Assembly (NCBI GenBank): GCA_011800805.1 | Contig: MPNW01000030.1 | Coordinates: 225,889 to 289,888, forward strand | DNA from: Hirudo medicinalis | Taxonomy: Eukaryota; Annelida; Clitellata; Hirudinida; Hirudinidae | Direction of reading: 5' to 3' | Length of the DNA stretch: 64,000 nucleotides | Shown here: in pieces, positions 42,647-55,883 of the stretch | How positions within the stretch are numbered: the stretch's first letter is position 1 | Layout of the letters: each line of letters starts with the position of its first letter | Notes under the pieces: model-generated | Database searches by the model: none | What the model saw: the letters and a program-made list of their open reading frames with translations, nothing else | Told to the model about the DNA's origin: nothing | Translations under genes and position numbers: made by a program

Positions 42647-44964
42647 GAGCTGCTCGAAATAACTTCTCTTTCAATCTTAATATTTCCTATATTCTGAGTA
42701 TATTTCAACTTCAGTCTATGATTCGAAATACTCCAATCAACTTTTGTTGTTGCTTATCATAAATCCAGGATTCTCTAATAATATCTGACGACAGATTTCA
42801 GTAACACCACCGATGTCACCGAGTACAACTAAGAAACTGGCATGCCCAAATTTTAAGATTCTTGATCATCTATTTAACCGGCAATCAAGTCCAGGAATTC
42901 TTCAAACTGGACAAAGCACGAACCGCCACATCTCCACCACATGATTTTCCACGTTGTGTGTTGCCATTAATTCAAACAGCAGGATCTTCTAAATAGAATC
43001 GAATAACTTATTGGTCGAGAGGTTGTCAATTATCCTTAGCTCCTCCCATTGTTAGACCTATTTTTAGAAACAAATAATTAAATATAATTCTATTACGTTT
43101 TTCTTAATATGTTGATCAAAACAAAAGGTGATATCGAGCAACCTACTTTTTGAACTGGGTCGTACATGAAATTAAGCATGGAAGGGCCATGAAATTGGAA
43201 TAATAGGCTCTCATAGTGAAAATAATTTAGAGACGCAATAGAATGGCGTGCCTGGGAAATAATTGTCACTCGTGAAACGTCACTCGCAGCTAAATATGAC
43301 CAAATTTAAATTTAATTACATTGTTTAATAGATACGTCGATGCTATTTGAATAAGATTATTTATTATGTTTGAAGGTTTAAGGCTTTGAAATATCTTGAA
43401 TGTCATTTATTTTCGATGTTTAATACGCTCGTATTAAATTCAACAGACCATTTTTTATTAACCATTTTTTTCATTAACCTTTCAAACATGGATTTTTTGA
43501 AATTCATTGAAATTCAGGCTGACTGACCAGTTTCGGTAATTTCAGCCAATAATTTCAAAATAACGAGGCCACTTCTGCTAAGTGGTTCGAGTAAAATGAA
43601 ATGAAGTTTGCAAAAATTGAAATTATCACTGATTAGAAAAACTTGGAAACATTGAACTTGGAGAATCCTTTTAAATTCTCTAAATATCCTTGATAAACAA
43701 ATTCAATTCGATTTGCATGTGACAGATTCTACAATTGGTTTCTTTAAAACTCCTTGGATGAGTGTACATCTGTTAAATTGATTGCTAAATTGTGAAAGCA
43801 AAACACAAATTTAAATGATATAAATTATCTACTATAATTTTTGTGAAAACATTTCACTTTATATCCCTCGACCTTCGGGAAAATCAAGTATTTGTGATGT
43901 ATTTTTCAGTTACTACAGTCTGTCTGGAGGCTTGATTATTTTTACGTATTGGTAATGGTAGTTTTAAGTATTTCTATTTAATCATGAAATTATGTTAGAC
44001 TCGTGCTTAAAGATATTAATTCACCATTTTCTAAATTTTGCCAACGCGGACAAAAGCCGGTCGCTTTCAATTAAGATCTGCTGTTTTATCCTATTCATCA
44101 AGTTATGCTGAGGACATTAATAAATACTACTACAATCTGTTGATAACTTTAGGAGAAGTGAGATGTCAGGATATTCAGGGTTTCAAGAACGAACGCGCGA
44201 CAAGAGTTTCGCTGCTATGGATCCAACCAGTGGAACAGTCTTCCAGCAACTCTAGGTTATCTCGTCACTTTCGAGAGAAAGTCATTTTCACTTTCCCTAA
44301 CCCGCCTTTCCCTAACACACTTTCGCTGATTTCTTCTATTTGCTACTTTCGCGAATTTGCGCTTTACAAATGTTCTTAATAATGAGTTATTTTTAGGTTT
44401 TCGGAAGGTTATTTCTTTAGACCACCATGAAAATGATATGGCAACGAAATTCTCACACAAAATGACAATTACAAGAAATTCTCCTCTTTATCATACTTTA
44501 CAGACTTTTAATTACGTAATTCTGCCAAGCCACAGGATGGATCTGAAATTTTTGACTCATTGAGGCATTGAAGAGTTGTAGGAGTGTGGACCTCGAAAAG
44601 CTCAGAACAGATCTTATAAATTAATCACAAGGTCTAATTGAGGGTAGAAACGAGATTTGTGAGGTCTTTCTGATGATCCCGATTTTTGCAATTTGGTCAA
44701 AAAAATTGACAACAAAATTAGTATAATTCATGGATCTTTTCGCAAGTTTGATGATCCAATAAAACGGCTTGATATTTCTAAGAATTATTTTTTTATTTAA
44801 ATTATTCTTTTTTGTTTTTATAACAATTTTTATTAATTTCTTGACAGGAAATATAAAATATAAATGTGCTCATTCCAGTATATAATAACAAATATTGTGC
44901 AATCGATTGTAGTTCGAGCGTGGTTTGCTCTATTTAATTCGCAATTAGAAGAAGACTTTATAAA
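42647..44964. other. Intergenic region upstream of BCL-2 family gene and 2H phosphoesterase
   Basis: The flanking genes are divergent. The sequence is AT-rich. A 113-codon plus-strand frame at 44038-44379 has no recognisable motif and overlaps minus-strand frames, so it is not called. No repeat or RNA gene stood out. Confidence 0.5.
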
Positions 44965-45790
44965 ATGGAAGTTGGACCGAAGAAATCGAATAAAAGTTCT
45001 GTTGTAATAATACCTCCTGAGGAAATTTGGCCTCAGATCCAGAAGATAAGGAGGTATTAATTATATGTTTATGTAATGCAGTAGCTGAATTTAATAAATG
45101 TAACATCATTTTTTTAGTGTGCACGATAAGTCTTTCGCAAGATGGATGCCACATATAAATCTCATGTACCCATTCGTTGAAGACGACCGAAATAGTAAAA
45201 ATTTTGATTATGCTGCTGGGAGGATGGAAGACTTGATAAAGAGGAACCAGTTCAAGTCATTTTCAGTTATATTTAATAAGGATTCCTTCAACTATTTCGA
45301 GCACAGATCACACTGCACTTTGTGGCTGAAGCCATTTAGTGAAGCAGGTTTTCTTTATGGATTTTTGATACCAATTAATGTATTTAATTTATGTGATTTT
45401 ATATATACATATGCGATATTATATATATGATATACTATTTAATATATTAAATGTACATATATATATATATATTTGTATATTTTGTATTTTATATATATAT
45501 ATACAAAAGTAACTATAACTTTAGGAGAAGTGAATGCTGACATCCTAAGACTTCAACAACATTTGCAAGAGGAATTCCCAGACTTTGATGATCTACATAA
45601 AGTCTCAGAAGGGGGGTTTAAACCCCATCTGTCTCTAGGTCAATTCAGCCGTGGGGAAATTGAAAATGAGAAAAGTTTGATAAGAGATTCTTGGGACACA
45701 TTGAAGTTCACTGTGAATGAAGTTTGTATTATAAGTCGGAAAAACTTTGAATCACCATTTGAAGTGAGGCACAGAATTAAGTTGCTGTAA
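44965..45790 (+). CDS. 2H phosphoesterase superfamily protein (LigT/2'-5' RNA ligase-like)
   Basis: Exons 44965-45053, 45118-45347 and 45525-45790 join in phase to give 194 residues. The two histidine motifs of 2H phosphoesterases are visible: ARWMPHINLMYPF in the first lobe and GFKPHLSLGQF in the second. The spacing and size (about 190 residues) match a single LigT-like fold acting on 2',3'-cyclic phosphates or 2'-5' linkages. The first motif is H-x-N rather than the usual H-x-[ST], while the second is the canonical H-x-S. The protein resembles a poorly characterised eukaryotic branch containing RWMPHINLLYPF-type sequences rather than AKAP7 or USB1. The substrate is unknown. No signal peptide or membrane segment is seen. 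The second intron holds a TA/TATATA run. AATAAA lies at 45887-45892. Confidence 0.85.
45430..45505. repeat. TA-dinucleotide rich tract
   Basis: Imperfect TATATA runs within the second intron of the 2H phosphoesterase gene. Confidence 0.85.
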
Positions 45791-45886
45791 TTTGATTAAA
45801 TGACAGAAACCATAGTGAAGTATGAACTTACTAATCATTTACTACTTGATCATTTCAATCTGTTAATTCTAAGATATAAATTCCTC

Positions 45887-45892
45887 AATAAA
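45887..45892 (+). terminator. Polyadenylation signal of the 2H phosphoesterase gene
   Basis: AATAAA about 100 bp after the stop codon. The gene is convergent with ISPD. Confidence 0.7.
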
Positions 45893-46460
45893 CAATAACA
45901 GGTTAAATGCTTTCAAAACACAACACAGAGCTAATGTTAACCTTGTAATCTCGACTGATCCCTTGTATTGCAATACATTACAATAATATATTAGAGATAA
46001 CCATGCAATAAATACTGTAGCAAATATCAGTTACCAATGAAAGAAGTTGTAAGGTTTGTAGTTAGCACATTTTTATCTGTGCATGATCATTCATAAAGAG
46101 TTCCATTGAGTTATATTTATAATTCCTGTGTACATAAAAAGATCAGTACAATTCCCAATATGTTTACTGTTATACCCAGTCTATTGGTGTTTTATTGGTA
46201 TAAGGCTCTGACTCCAGGTCAGTTGGACAGATCCATTATTTTAAGATTTGGTTGATAATATAATTGACCTGCTGCAATCATATGTAATATGACCTTAATT
46301 TAATCAAAAACAGTTTGCATAAGAAAAATAAAACATTTAAATTATAAAACTTAAAAACAGCTGCCTGAGATTGATGATTGGTATTACAATGATTACCAGA
46401 ACATGAAGTTAAAACTCTGATTGCAATAAATAGACAAAATAATTGCAAGATGTATAAAAT

Positions 46461-48648
46461 TCAATAAAACTGACAAGTCCCAGGATTCATAAAGTGAAGA
46501 TCTTTTAAAAATAATGACATCTCTCCAGCAGTCAACTTCTCATCCTGAAATAAGAACCAATGGGTAGATTTACAACAGTTAAGATTATGAAATTAGTAAA
46601 TTACCAGAAACATAACTGAGCTGATGGACACATTGCATTCATCTCCATGATTCTGTTTAATTAGATGACTGATCATTTTTGTTGCATGCACCAATGGTAC
46701 AGTACTTGTATCAGGGTACAGAAAAACAAGACACATCCTCTTGTGGATGAAACTTTTCTTGGAAATGAGGCTGTGAATGAGGTCAAATATCTCGTACACA
46801 TGATTTTCGATGAAGCTTCCTTCAAAATTAATGGACTGCATTTGTTTGTGGCAGTCCTTTTTGCAGTGAGGAAATCTTTCAATGACCCCTAGTGAAATGT
46901 GGAAGATCTGCTTCACAAAAAGGAATGTCCCTGTTTCCTTAGGAAGTTTGTCCTCCAACTTTTGGTGATAGCTTACAATTGAATAAGCCTTGAAACAGAG
47001 TTGTTATCAATTACGGTGAAATAACCCATTGGAGGTAGCTGAGTACTTACAGTATTGGGCAAAGGCATGCTTTTCTCAAACAATTCGACTAAGCTATAAT
47101 CGACTGGCTCGTGGAATATGGCCACAGGTGTTTTCCATTGGCCATCTTAAATCATTTTTGTATCAAAAGTTACAAATAGTCATGACAACAGAAATACTAC
47201 TTATAGAAATACTTCTTATCTGTTTCTCGATATTGCCAAGATCCTTTTTGTATGTAATCTGTCAAAAAGTTAACATAGTTATCAATTTTTACTATAAGAG
47301 CACTCTCATGAGTGTCACCTTTTGCAAATTGTCAAGCCCATCCAAAAGTTTGGCTCTGATTCCAGCATATTTCTGAAGCAACTGAAGGCATTCAGTTCCA
47401 TGCTCCAATTCATCTTGCGTACACTAATGATAATTTACTGATGATTAAATTTGATGATAATTATGTTAATTGTTTATATTTATTATGTGGTGAAGAATGT
47501 TGTATTATAATAAGAAATAGAAAATACCTCTCAAGTGAGTTAAAAATAAACACTAGATGTAATACTAAAAATATGATTTTACATCCTAAAGCTATTATTA
47601 TTCCAGCAAACTCAGTATTCATTTCAGTATTCATAATTGTATGCATTGCAAATAATGATGGGTATGAAAACTTTCATGTTTTTACTCGTTCTAGGTCACA
47701 TTTCATTCATATATTACAATTGGACAATTATGCTACAATTAATGGCCTTGTTGGGCACCTTTTCATAAGCACTGCAAAGTAGTCTGTATTGGAATGCTTG
47801 AGGTGTTTCACTGGCTTTGTGGTCATTACGAATCAAAGATTTTCTTAGAAAGTTATCTTCATCAACTTCTAAGATAGTAGATACCAGAGGCCTGCTGATG
47901 CCAGCAACCTGTGATACCATAAAAGCATCTTATTTAGTAATTTGCAATTGTGATTGGTTGTATGTTAAAATTTTCAAAACACTTATGAAATTGCAATTTC
48001 AATGTTAACTAGATTTCTCGCAATTTACTAGGATGGAAAAGCTGAATGACCCCATATGTTCTTGCAGCACTTGCAACTTTAATTATATCCTCTCTTTCTA
48101 CTAAAGGTCTAACTGCATCATGAATTATGATGATGTCAAGTTTATCAGAAAATACTGAAAGAAAAAAAAAGGACATAGTGATGGTAAATCAAATTTAAAT
48201 GAGTATTAATGTACAACCAACATGATTCTGCCATTTTCAACCCTTCAAGGATAGATTTGTGTCTTGAATTTGAACCAATTGCAACAGAGACTTTTTTGTG
48301 CTCAAACTTTTCAACAATTCTCATAACTTCTTCCCATTTTTCTCCTGCTACAACAACTATGACAGATGTAACCTCCTCTAGTCTGTTAAAACGAGTGAGA
48401 AATAAATATTCTTTAAACAAAGAATCTACTTTTAGGCTTTAAGTAAAATTATATTTGGAGCTACATTAACTAGTAAAAAGCAACATAATCAGAGGAATTA
48501 CTAACTTTTCAAATGCAGAAATGGTGTAGCTTAAAATAGGCCTATTCAAAACAGGATAAAACTGCTTTTCGAGCTTGGTTTCCATACGAGTGCCCAAACC
48601 GGCAGCGGGCAATATTGCACATATCTTCAATGGCTCCATGTTACTCAA
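46461..48648 (-). CDS. CRPPA: D-ribitol-5-phosphate cytidylyltransferase (ISPD/CRPPA)
   Basis: This enzyme makes CDP-ribitol from CTP and ribitol 5-phosphate for the ribitol-phosphate units on alpha-dystroglycan. The first exon holds the IspD-type nucleotide loop ICAILPAAGLGTRMETKLEK with KQFYPVLNRPILSY. Next come VTSVIVVVAGEKWEEVM, VSVAIGSNSRHKSILEGL, DIIIIHDAVRPLVEREDI and the substrate-side block VAGISRPLVSTILEVDEDNF with KASETPQAFQY. A C-terminal extension (DELEHGTECLQLLQKYAGI; later LPKETGTFLFVKQIFHISLG) is the second domain seen only in the eukaryotic dystroglycan enzyme, not in bacterial IspD. The last exon ends FMNPGTCQFY with a stop at 46461-46463. The start is 48648, or 48636 for the next in-frame Met. 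Catalytic residues appear intact. Confidence 0.95.
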
Positions 48649-50220
48649 AATTCTGCAAGAAATTAATCAACATTAAAGACACCCAAGTGTTAACATTACC
48701 TTTCTGAATAAACGTCATTTACCTGCATGACGTTACTAGTTCGGAAAATATATGCACATGTGCTATTCTATATTATCAATCGCTTATTTGAATCACAATA
48801 AGTTGCGTTTAAGGAATTTATAATAAACAATCACAAATGGTTGGATTCTTGAGCCCTGATAATAAAAAAATATTGATTCTTACTTTCTTGCTTAGGTTAT
48901 AAAGCTGTAGAGTAATTTAACAATCAGTCACTGTTCCGGTTTTAAGTTTTAAATTATGAAATTACAAGTACATGAACGATGCTCAAAACTCTTTTGGCTT
49001 CTACGTCTCCATCACCCCAATGCCAAAGAAATTTCTATGTGAGCGTCAGCACAGCCTTACTCGAACACAATGAAAAGAAATGTAGTCTTAATTATATCGA
49101 ACAAACTGCCCAAAAGGACATTTATAAATGAATCTAGGTTTCCCAATCGTTTGCCAGCCGTTTCTGCTAAGTAATTTATATAGGGACCCCCAGATTCAGA
49201 AGAATCGAAGTTTTTAAAAGCTGTTTCAATTTGTCTCATTTTCACTGGACCCAACTAATACAACCAGAATCTTAAGAATTAAAACAAGCCTTAAAATGCC
49301 AGCAATGTAAATCTCCAGCACTTAACGCACCTGCTGATAGCAGTTATTTCTTATTAAAGCATTTATCGTGAGCTGCGATCCTGTTGTCTGGCCTTACGAA
49401 TTTGGATTGATTAATTTTCATACATTTAACAATAACTTTTCTTTTAACTATGACGGTTAAATTAATATTTGTTGCTCCAATTAGAGTACTATGTGATTGG
49501 TTTGAATTAGGAAATGAGGCTACTACATTCTAACAATTCTTGATAAATGTATTATTTGGTAATTTATGTTATACGACAGATAACTAAAATTCCACGGCTT
49601 AAATTTTGCAAAGGCTTCTTGTTGCATATTTAGTTTACAACTAGCAATAATTAAATTGTTAATCATTGAATAATCGTAAAAAAAGCCCAGCGAATTTCAT
49701 AATTTAATCGTTTAAATTGCAATAAGAAATATATATTAAAATTGTTTATATCATTGATTCATTTCATGGTATGCACTCAGCCCTAACAACCAAGGATTTT
49801 CAATAATTGTGACAGTGAAGAAATGTGACACCATATATCAACAGGAAAATATGGTCGCCAGCTCTTTTCATGTCATCGTCGGAAAAGTACGGTCAAAGGA
49901 GACACTTTTCAGACTAATAAACAAGTTAAGGTTTTCGAAATAAACTCCTGACATGTTTCTACGCATCAAATGTGGGTATTGACATTGCAATAATGGAAAA
50001 CTTGTGTTGACAAGAAAAACTGCAGACACTTGGAGAGTGAAAGATTGCCATACTAGGATGATGTACTTTTGTATAAGGACTCATCAAATTATATGCCTTT
50101 CTCAAAATTAGATAAATTTTCTAGAAACCAATTATTAGGTTTTTGGCAATGGGCAATGATGGTTAACAACTGTGCTAAAAAGCTCTACAAACTGTAAACA
50201 AAAACTCTAATTGCAACAAT
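48649..50220. other. Region between MINDY3 and ISPD, one unassigned frame
   Basis: A minus-strand frame at 49057-49254 (65 codons, MGPVKMRQIETAFKNF...) has coding-like composition (low in AT-driven residues at its start) but no recognised family. It could be an upstream exon of ISPD or a small gene. The rest is AT-rich with nothing recognisable. Confidence 0.35.
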
Positions 50221-50627
50221 CTTTATTCATTAATCACTTGAGAGAGAGAGCACAATATAAACACCAATAAGGACAATAAATTATGTTGAAAAGGCTAATG
50301 AGGATAACACTGGCATCAGAATAAATGACCAGGACTACTATTGCACAGCCTTCAAGCCTATTAAAAAAAAAATCATGCATTGCCTATGGTGCTACTTGGA
50401 CAAACAGCTTAGAAGAGATGAAGAACAAATTCCAATTTCGAGAACCACCTTCTTACATGTTACTTTCATAAAGCATAAATTATTTCTACTTGTATGAATG
50501 TCTCGACTAAAAACTTAATCAGCACCTGCTCTTAGCATCAGTTGGCTTCAAGAATTTGAAATGAAAAGAAGCGTGTCAACATCAAACATCTAAGCAAAAG
50601 AAACGTTATTGAATGAAATCAATTGCA

Positions 50628-53600
50628 TCAGTTGAGAGATGGAATGATATTATTCTTCCACATAATTTCTATTGTAGGCCATTTTGTCAATAAACAAGTT
50701 TTAATTGGAGAAAAGTCACTAATCATCTGTAACTCAGGCAAGTCCTTTATGGAGCACACAGCTTCATAATAACTGACCTACAAAATTAAGTGCTTCATTA
50801 ATTAATTACTATAGCCACAATAAATTTCAATCTACAAAATTTACAAATCAGCTGAAAATAAATTTATCAACGCTATGCCATAGTCACCTCATTGTTCGTG
50901 CAAGATCTTTGCAGGCCATTGTAATGGTAAACTGTGAATTTGTGACATGTGTGGTCAGAATTTTTTCTAGGATAAAATTCTTCGAGGAAGTCATTCAATG
51001 TCACTATGCCTAGCTGTTCATGATCAAGTTTTTCCAGCATAATTTTCACACTGTAATGAGAATTAGAGTTATTTATGATCCAACAAATAACTAATTGATA
51101 AACACAATTACTATTAATATCATTAAAGCAAAAGAAATGAATATTGAACAGTGTAATTTCATGATTCTTAATCAAAAAGCAATTTTGAAAGTTGAAATAC
51201 TATGAAAAGCTCAGAGACCATTTCATTGTTGAACTGTTCTCTAGTTTAAGGCAAGACAATGGTAATATGTGATATTTCATAAGATTCAATGTCTCAGTTG
51301 CATCTGTGACTTTTCATAAGTACTGGATGTGCTATTTGCATCAATTATCATGATATAAAGCAAAATCTATCATGTTCCATGTCTTCTGTGATTTTAGTAC
51401 TTTTAGTCTGATTTTATAATTTACATTTCTCAGACAATTGGTCTGAGAATGTATGTCTGACCAATGTTTATTTGATTTGACTTAACTCATCAAAGATCAA
51501 TATGGCAATAATGATGACATTTGTCTTTAAAAACAAGTAATGATATACAATTATAAGATTTCATTGAAGTAACAACATCAAACACGATTAAAGTCTTAGC
51601 AACAATTCAAAGAACAACATCATGCTTACTAATCTGGATCAGCAAAGAGATCAAGAGCTTTCATGATATCCATCAAGGATTCTGAGTTAATAAAACCTCT
51701 CCCTGTATAGATTAATGCAATATTTTGAGGCTTGAAAATATTGATATCCATTAATGAATAATGTTAATTTAAAAAAAATAATTCACAAAAATACAGGAAA
51801 TTTAAGCCAATTTAATTTGATATGGCAATCCCATAAAATGACCTTCTTTGTCGAATTGATTGAATACCCTTCGAGCTACTGCTTCAGGCCCTTCTTCTCC
51901 AACCAGGGATTTGTCCTAAGATTTGACAAAGTGACTTTCATTTAAAACAATAATAGTAATAAAGAAGTCAAAAGTTTAAGCATTTCAAGACAAGAAATAT
52001 TCAATATCTATTCATGAAAACATTCTTGAAAAGAACTGCATTGATTTGTTCAAAAATGAGAAAAATAGCATGTGCTTGAAATGATTTTTAAGTTAATAAA
52101 TCAGAATTTAGAAACAAACTTCAGAAAAAAGAACAGTAAGATGAGTTTCACTGCCAAGAAGCCAAATGGGGTGCAATGGATTCTTGAGGAACCATCCAAC
52201 CTGGCAACATTTCAACCAAAAATTGAAAACTTTTGAGAAACTGTTCCCAATAATTAAATAAAAAGAATAAAATACCTCACAGTATCTTAAATGCTCCAAC
52301 AAGGTTAAAAATCCCACTTGGGATTTTGAAGATATGCCAAGTAAATCTACAACAAAAACATATGATTCAACTCCCCTTAAAATTAAACTCTTGTAGGGTT
52401 GATTTCAATTTCAAGCATGACTCACTAAGGCCTGACACTTCCTTGATGTTGTCCCAAACATAAGAGACTGCTTTTCCTGTTATGAGGAGGTTTATAAGAC
52501 TTTGGCTGTCAGAAACATCACAAATAGCAATTAAGTAAATATGAAATATGATGATTATCAATCGTATGATAAGATGCACCAACGTTCCATGTCCATGCAC
52601 AGAATCCACCAGACTTTCATCGTTGTCTCCAATTTCTTCTTTAACCTTCTCCAGACCCTAACAATTCATAATTAAATCTAGCATTACTATTATGTTAATA
52701 TCATTTGTGGTTAAGCTAAGGGGAAAAAACCTTAGTTAATAGGAGAGAATAAAGGAACAGTATGCATCCATAGCCACCACAGAATGCCTGCAAGTTGCTG
52801 ATCAGTTCGGCTTGGAGGCTTGTAAGGTCACTAAAATGTCTGATCCTGTAAAACAACAAAAATTCTGCAATTAATATTAATTATCCATTAACTGCTCAAG
52901 CACATTTTACTTAACCCAAATGATCCTGCAACATATTTTTAGTTTTTATTTTGCAAAGTATTTCTCCACTCAGTCACAATGAAAAAAAAAATCTAGTCAC
53001 TTCAATTCCTTATGAAATTTCTCAATCTTTTCAACTTCATCATTTGGGGAATCAGGATTACAGAAATCGGGAGTGACCAGGACAAGATTAAATGAATTAT
53101 CGTCAGAGACTTGCTGCAAGATGTCACATAATGACGAACACAGTAATGTGTTTTGCTCTGAACCTGTTACAGATAAAAACGGCCAATTTAATCTTGATAT
53201 TAGCAAATTAATTTGAGTAAAAATCATTAATCAGTAATTTTACTTGTCAGTTGTCTCCAATTGGATTTTGGAGGACAAATAAAAAGTAGATTCTTTAGAA
53301 GAAAAGCTTCAACTGATGCTATGATTGAACAGGGTCCCCCATCAAACTGAACAAGGGCTGATGGCTCATGGTCACTGAACACAAATCCTAATGATTGCCC
53401 ATTAAAAACGTAAACATAAAGCATATTCATGTAAATACAACATTATAACAAAATCATACTTTTAAAATGTTTTATTTAAAATTTTCAACTACTTTAAGTA
53501 AATATTTCGAACAAATTAAAACCAAAAGTTTTATTAGAACACCTTGGCTCCACCTTCTAAAAATTTCTGGATTTACACGATTACCCCATAAAATTTTCAA

Positions 53601-53648
53601 CAACTGCTCTAATTCGGTGGAGTTCAGAGGTAAGTAGTTGTCTGCCAT
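50628..53648 (-). CDS. MINDY3: Ubiquitin carboxyl-terminal hydrolase MINDY-3
   Basis: MINDY-3 (FAM188A/CARP) is a deubiquitinase of the MINDY family that prefers K48-linked chains. The proposed start is the in-frame Met at 53648 (MADNYLPLNSTELEQLLKIL); an upstream Met at 53696 is also open. Motifs: RRWSQGFVFSDHEPSALVQF (oxyanion-hole Gln), GGPCSIIASVEAFLLKNLLF (catalytic Cys), CGGYGCILFLYSLLLTKGLE, QSLINLLITGKAVSYVWDN, QVGFLTLLEHLRYCEVGWFL and HPIWLLGSETHLTVLFSE (catalytic His). An EF-hand-like region follows (QFDKEGRGFINSESLMDIMK) and then KFTVYHYNGLQRS, with the C-terminus IEIMWKNNIIPSLN matching the family end. The stop is at 50628-50630. The catalytic set is intact. Many introns are 60-250 bp. 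Confidence 0.96.
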
Positions 53649-53989
53649 TAAATAAAAAAAGCCGCACAAAAGATTCCGTTCAGTATCATCAACCACGAAG
53701 CCTCAAAATCCCATTCGACTTGTTGACAAAACAATACTTTTGATGCCACATTAAATGGAATTAAATGTTTTTGAGCAATTTAAAATTGTATAAAATTAAA
53801 AATTTTATTATAAAATCTCCTAAATATATTAAATCTTGCTTCGCTTGGGGTGCGATCTCCGCTTAATGGTGCTGCAGTTGGATTTTAGTTTGGACTTAAT
53901 GTGGTGTTTCGTTAGTTTCTTTTTTAAAATAGTACTCATTGGCATTGCAATTCGAAAACGGAGACACAACGAATTTTTCGTTAATGTAA

Positions 53990-55295
53990 CTACTTAGTAT
54001 TTATTAGTGGTACGATTCTTACAATGTAGGTGCTGAACCTCAGGGACTAAAGGCGGGGGTGGGCAAAACCTTCGCAAAACGTGAAGAGATGACCTTTCTT
54101 TGCTTCTAGTCAAAACTCAGGGGGGGAACATTTATTTATAGTGGTTAATAAGACCGAGGTCTACAAAACAACCATTACTAACTTGTTACGAAACCAAGTC
54201 AAAATATGATGAAGCTAAATAATTATCTTTAGTTTTAACTTACAGATGTTTTTCCAAAGTCAATCAAACTAATGTAAGTTAGCTCAGAGCGTTTCCGCCC
54301 CTACTACACATTCCTACAATGATTAAAATTTGCTAGTCTTGAGGCTTGCAATTCCACATGCGAGGGTAAAAGCAACAGCAGCGCTATGCCGCGTTTCACA
54401 ACCCAAAAATTAGTCACATTTTGCAGACTTAAGTTGTCTGGCGGGAAACTTGTGTAAAACTTGATGTCATCGGCGAACAGTTTAATTATGACCTCTTCGG
54501 AAATGTTGGCTGTAACGACATTAAATAATAATAAAAAAAAAACTAGGTTGGCTAGGCGCTCTTCCTTGAAGAACTCCGTTGGTTACACCGTGTGAATCAA
54601 ATGATGATCTCCAATGCTAACGATTTGTATTCAGTCTCATCATATCCATCAATAAATTTACGATCCTATAAAGCCATTGTCCAATCATAGACACATTCTT
54701 ACAAGTTAGTCGATGTTGAATTTGCAGAAAAACAGGTTGGTGTGAGCTTATTAAATGGTGCGCGTTCAGGAAAGCTAGAAGTTGTCTGTTAATTACCTTT
54801 ACCAAGACCCGGCATAGCGAGAAAATTAGGGAGATTGGTCGAATTGTAGAATTCCTTGGGTTCTTTTTTTTCCGCTTCGAATCTTCTTCTGAAGACGATC
54901 GTCTCACACATAAGCGGTCTCGTCGAGTCTAATGATCGTCTACGGCCATATCACGTTGAAAACACCGGTTCTCGTCCGATCACCGAAGTTAAGCAACGTC
55001 GAGCCTGGTTAGTACTTGAATGGTGACCGCCTGTGAGCCTTTTCTTGTATATTTGGGGATATGAGAGCAATTTTCCAATCCATAGGCAAAGCATGAGATT
55101 TTAAGAATATGTCAAACATGTGACAGAGCGGTATCGCGAGGCTATGCGCACACTCCTTAAGTAGTTTGGGATTCAATTTCCTGTCAGTTTGAACTTCGGG
55201 ACCAAGTTGTCATAAACAGTGAAAACAATTGAAAAATAGTTATTGACTATTTTGTTTGAGTCTGACGCAATGTCTTAAGTCTGGTAGACTCTAAA
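53990..55295 (-). mobile_element. Decayed non-LTR retrotransposon interrupted by 5S rDNA
   Basis: On the minus strand, from high to low coordinates: KLNPKLLKECAHSLAIPLCH and LPMDWKIALISPNIQ (RT block 1); then a truncated 5S rRNA gene in the opposite orientation; then NSTIRPISLIFSLCRVLVKV with NRQLLAFLNAHHLISSHQPV (RT blocks 2-3); a degraded NGVLQGRAP (where SGVPQGSVLGP is expected) near 54560; and the catalytic box KLFADDIKFYT near 54480. Frameshifts and stops are frequent, so this copy is dead. The 3' end probably lies near 53990-54000, where the strand ends in AATAAATACTAAG. Confidence 0.8.
54938..55033 (+). rRNA. 5S rRNA: 5S rRNA, 3'-truncated copy
   Basis: The sequence begins GTCTACGGCCATATCACGTT and carries the internal control region: AAGTTAAGCAACGTCGAGC (A box) and TGGTTAGTACTTGAATGG (C box), ending at GACCGCCTG. 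This is the first 96 or so of about 120 nt. The last 20-odd nucleotides, which pair with the 5' end in helix I, are missing. Differences from a typical animal 5S (for example CACGTTGAAAACACCGG in helix II/III) suggest a pseudogene or a 5S-derived element. Confidence 0.88.
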
Positions 55296-55883
55296 ATATT
55301 ACCCGATTGAGGATGACAATAGCCTCTTGTTTTCAGTGAATTTTTATAAAAAGAATGATAGTTACAGCTTCATTATGGATTTATTCTTGTATAACAATAA
55401 CAAGACAAATAAAAATACTATTAACTACAATTATGCGTTTGATCAGGTTGTCTTTCATAAATATGATTTTCGGAGAGGTTTGAACACAAGAATAAAATTC
55501 ATCTGAAGTTTCAGAATATTGAGATAGAAGTGAAAATCAAGTGACATTTAAAACTGCAACGTATAAATTAATTGAAATATTGAATAATAATAAAAACATG
55601 CTTTGTAATCATTCCCTATTATAATACAGAAATCTACAAATTCAATTGCAATACAGGTTTAATTCCACCGGGGAATCGACACGAAGAGTTTGGAGAATAA
55701 ATAGATAATTGAAAATTGCAGTAACAAAATTGTTTAAGAATTGATCAGAAAATAATTCGAAAAAAAGCTGCAAGGAGAACCATAACATAGGGCAAATTGG
55801 TCCGTTTGGAGATCAAAATATTTGAGCCTGTCGAAAAGTCATAACTTTGGAGAAGTTTTTATGGTAATTGTAAATAAATTTAC

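Noticed and set aside
44038..44379. 113-codon plus-strand open frame
   Set aside because: No motif, no splice support, overlaps an antisense frame and has mixed composition. Treated as chance.
46665..46892. 75-codon plus-strand frame
   Set aside because: Antisense shadow of the C-terminal ISPD exon.
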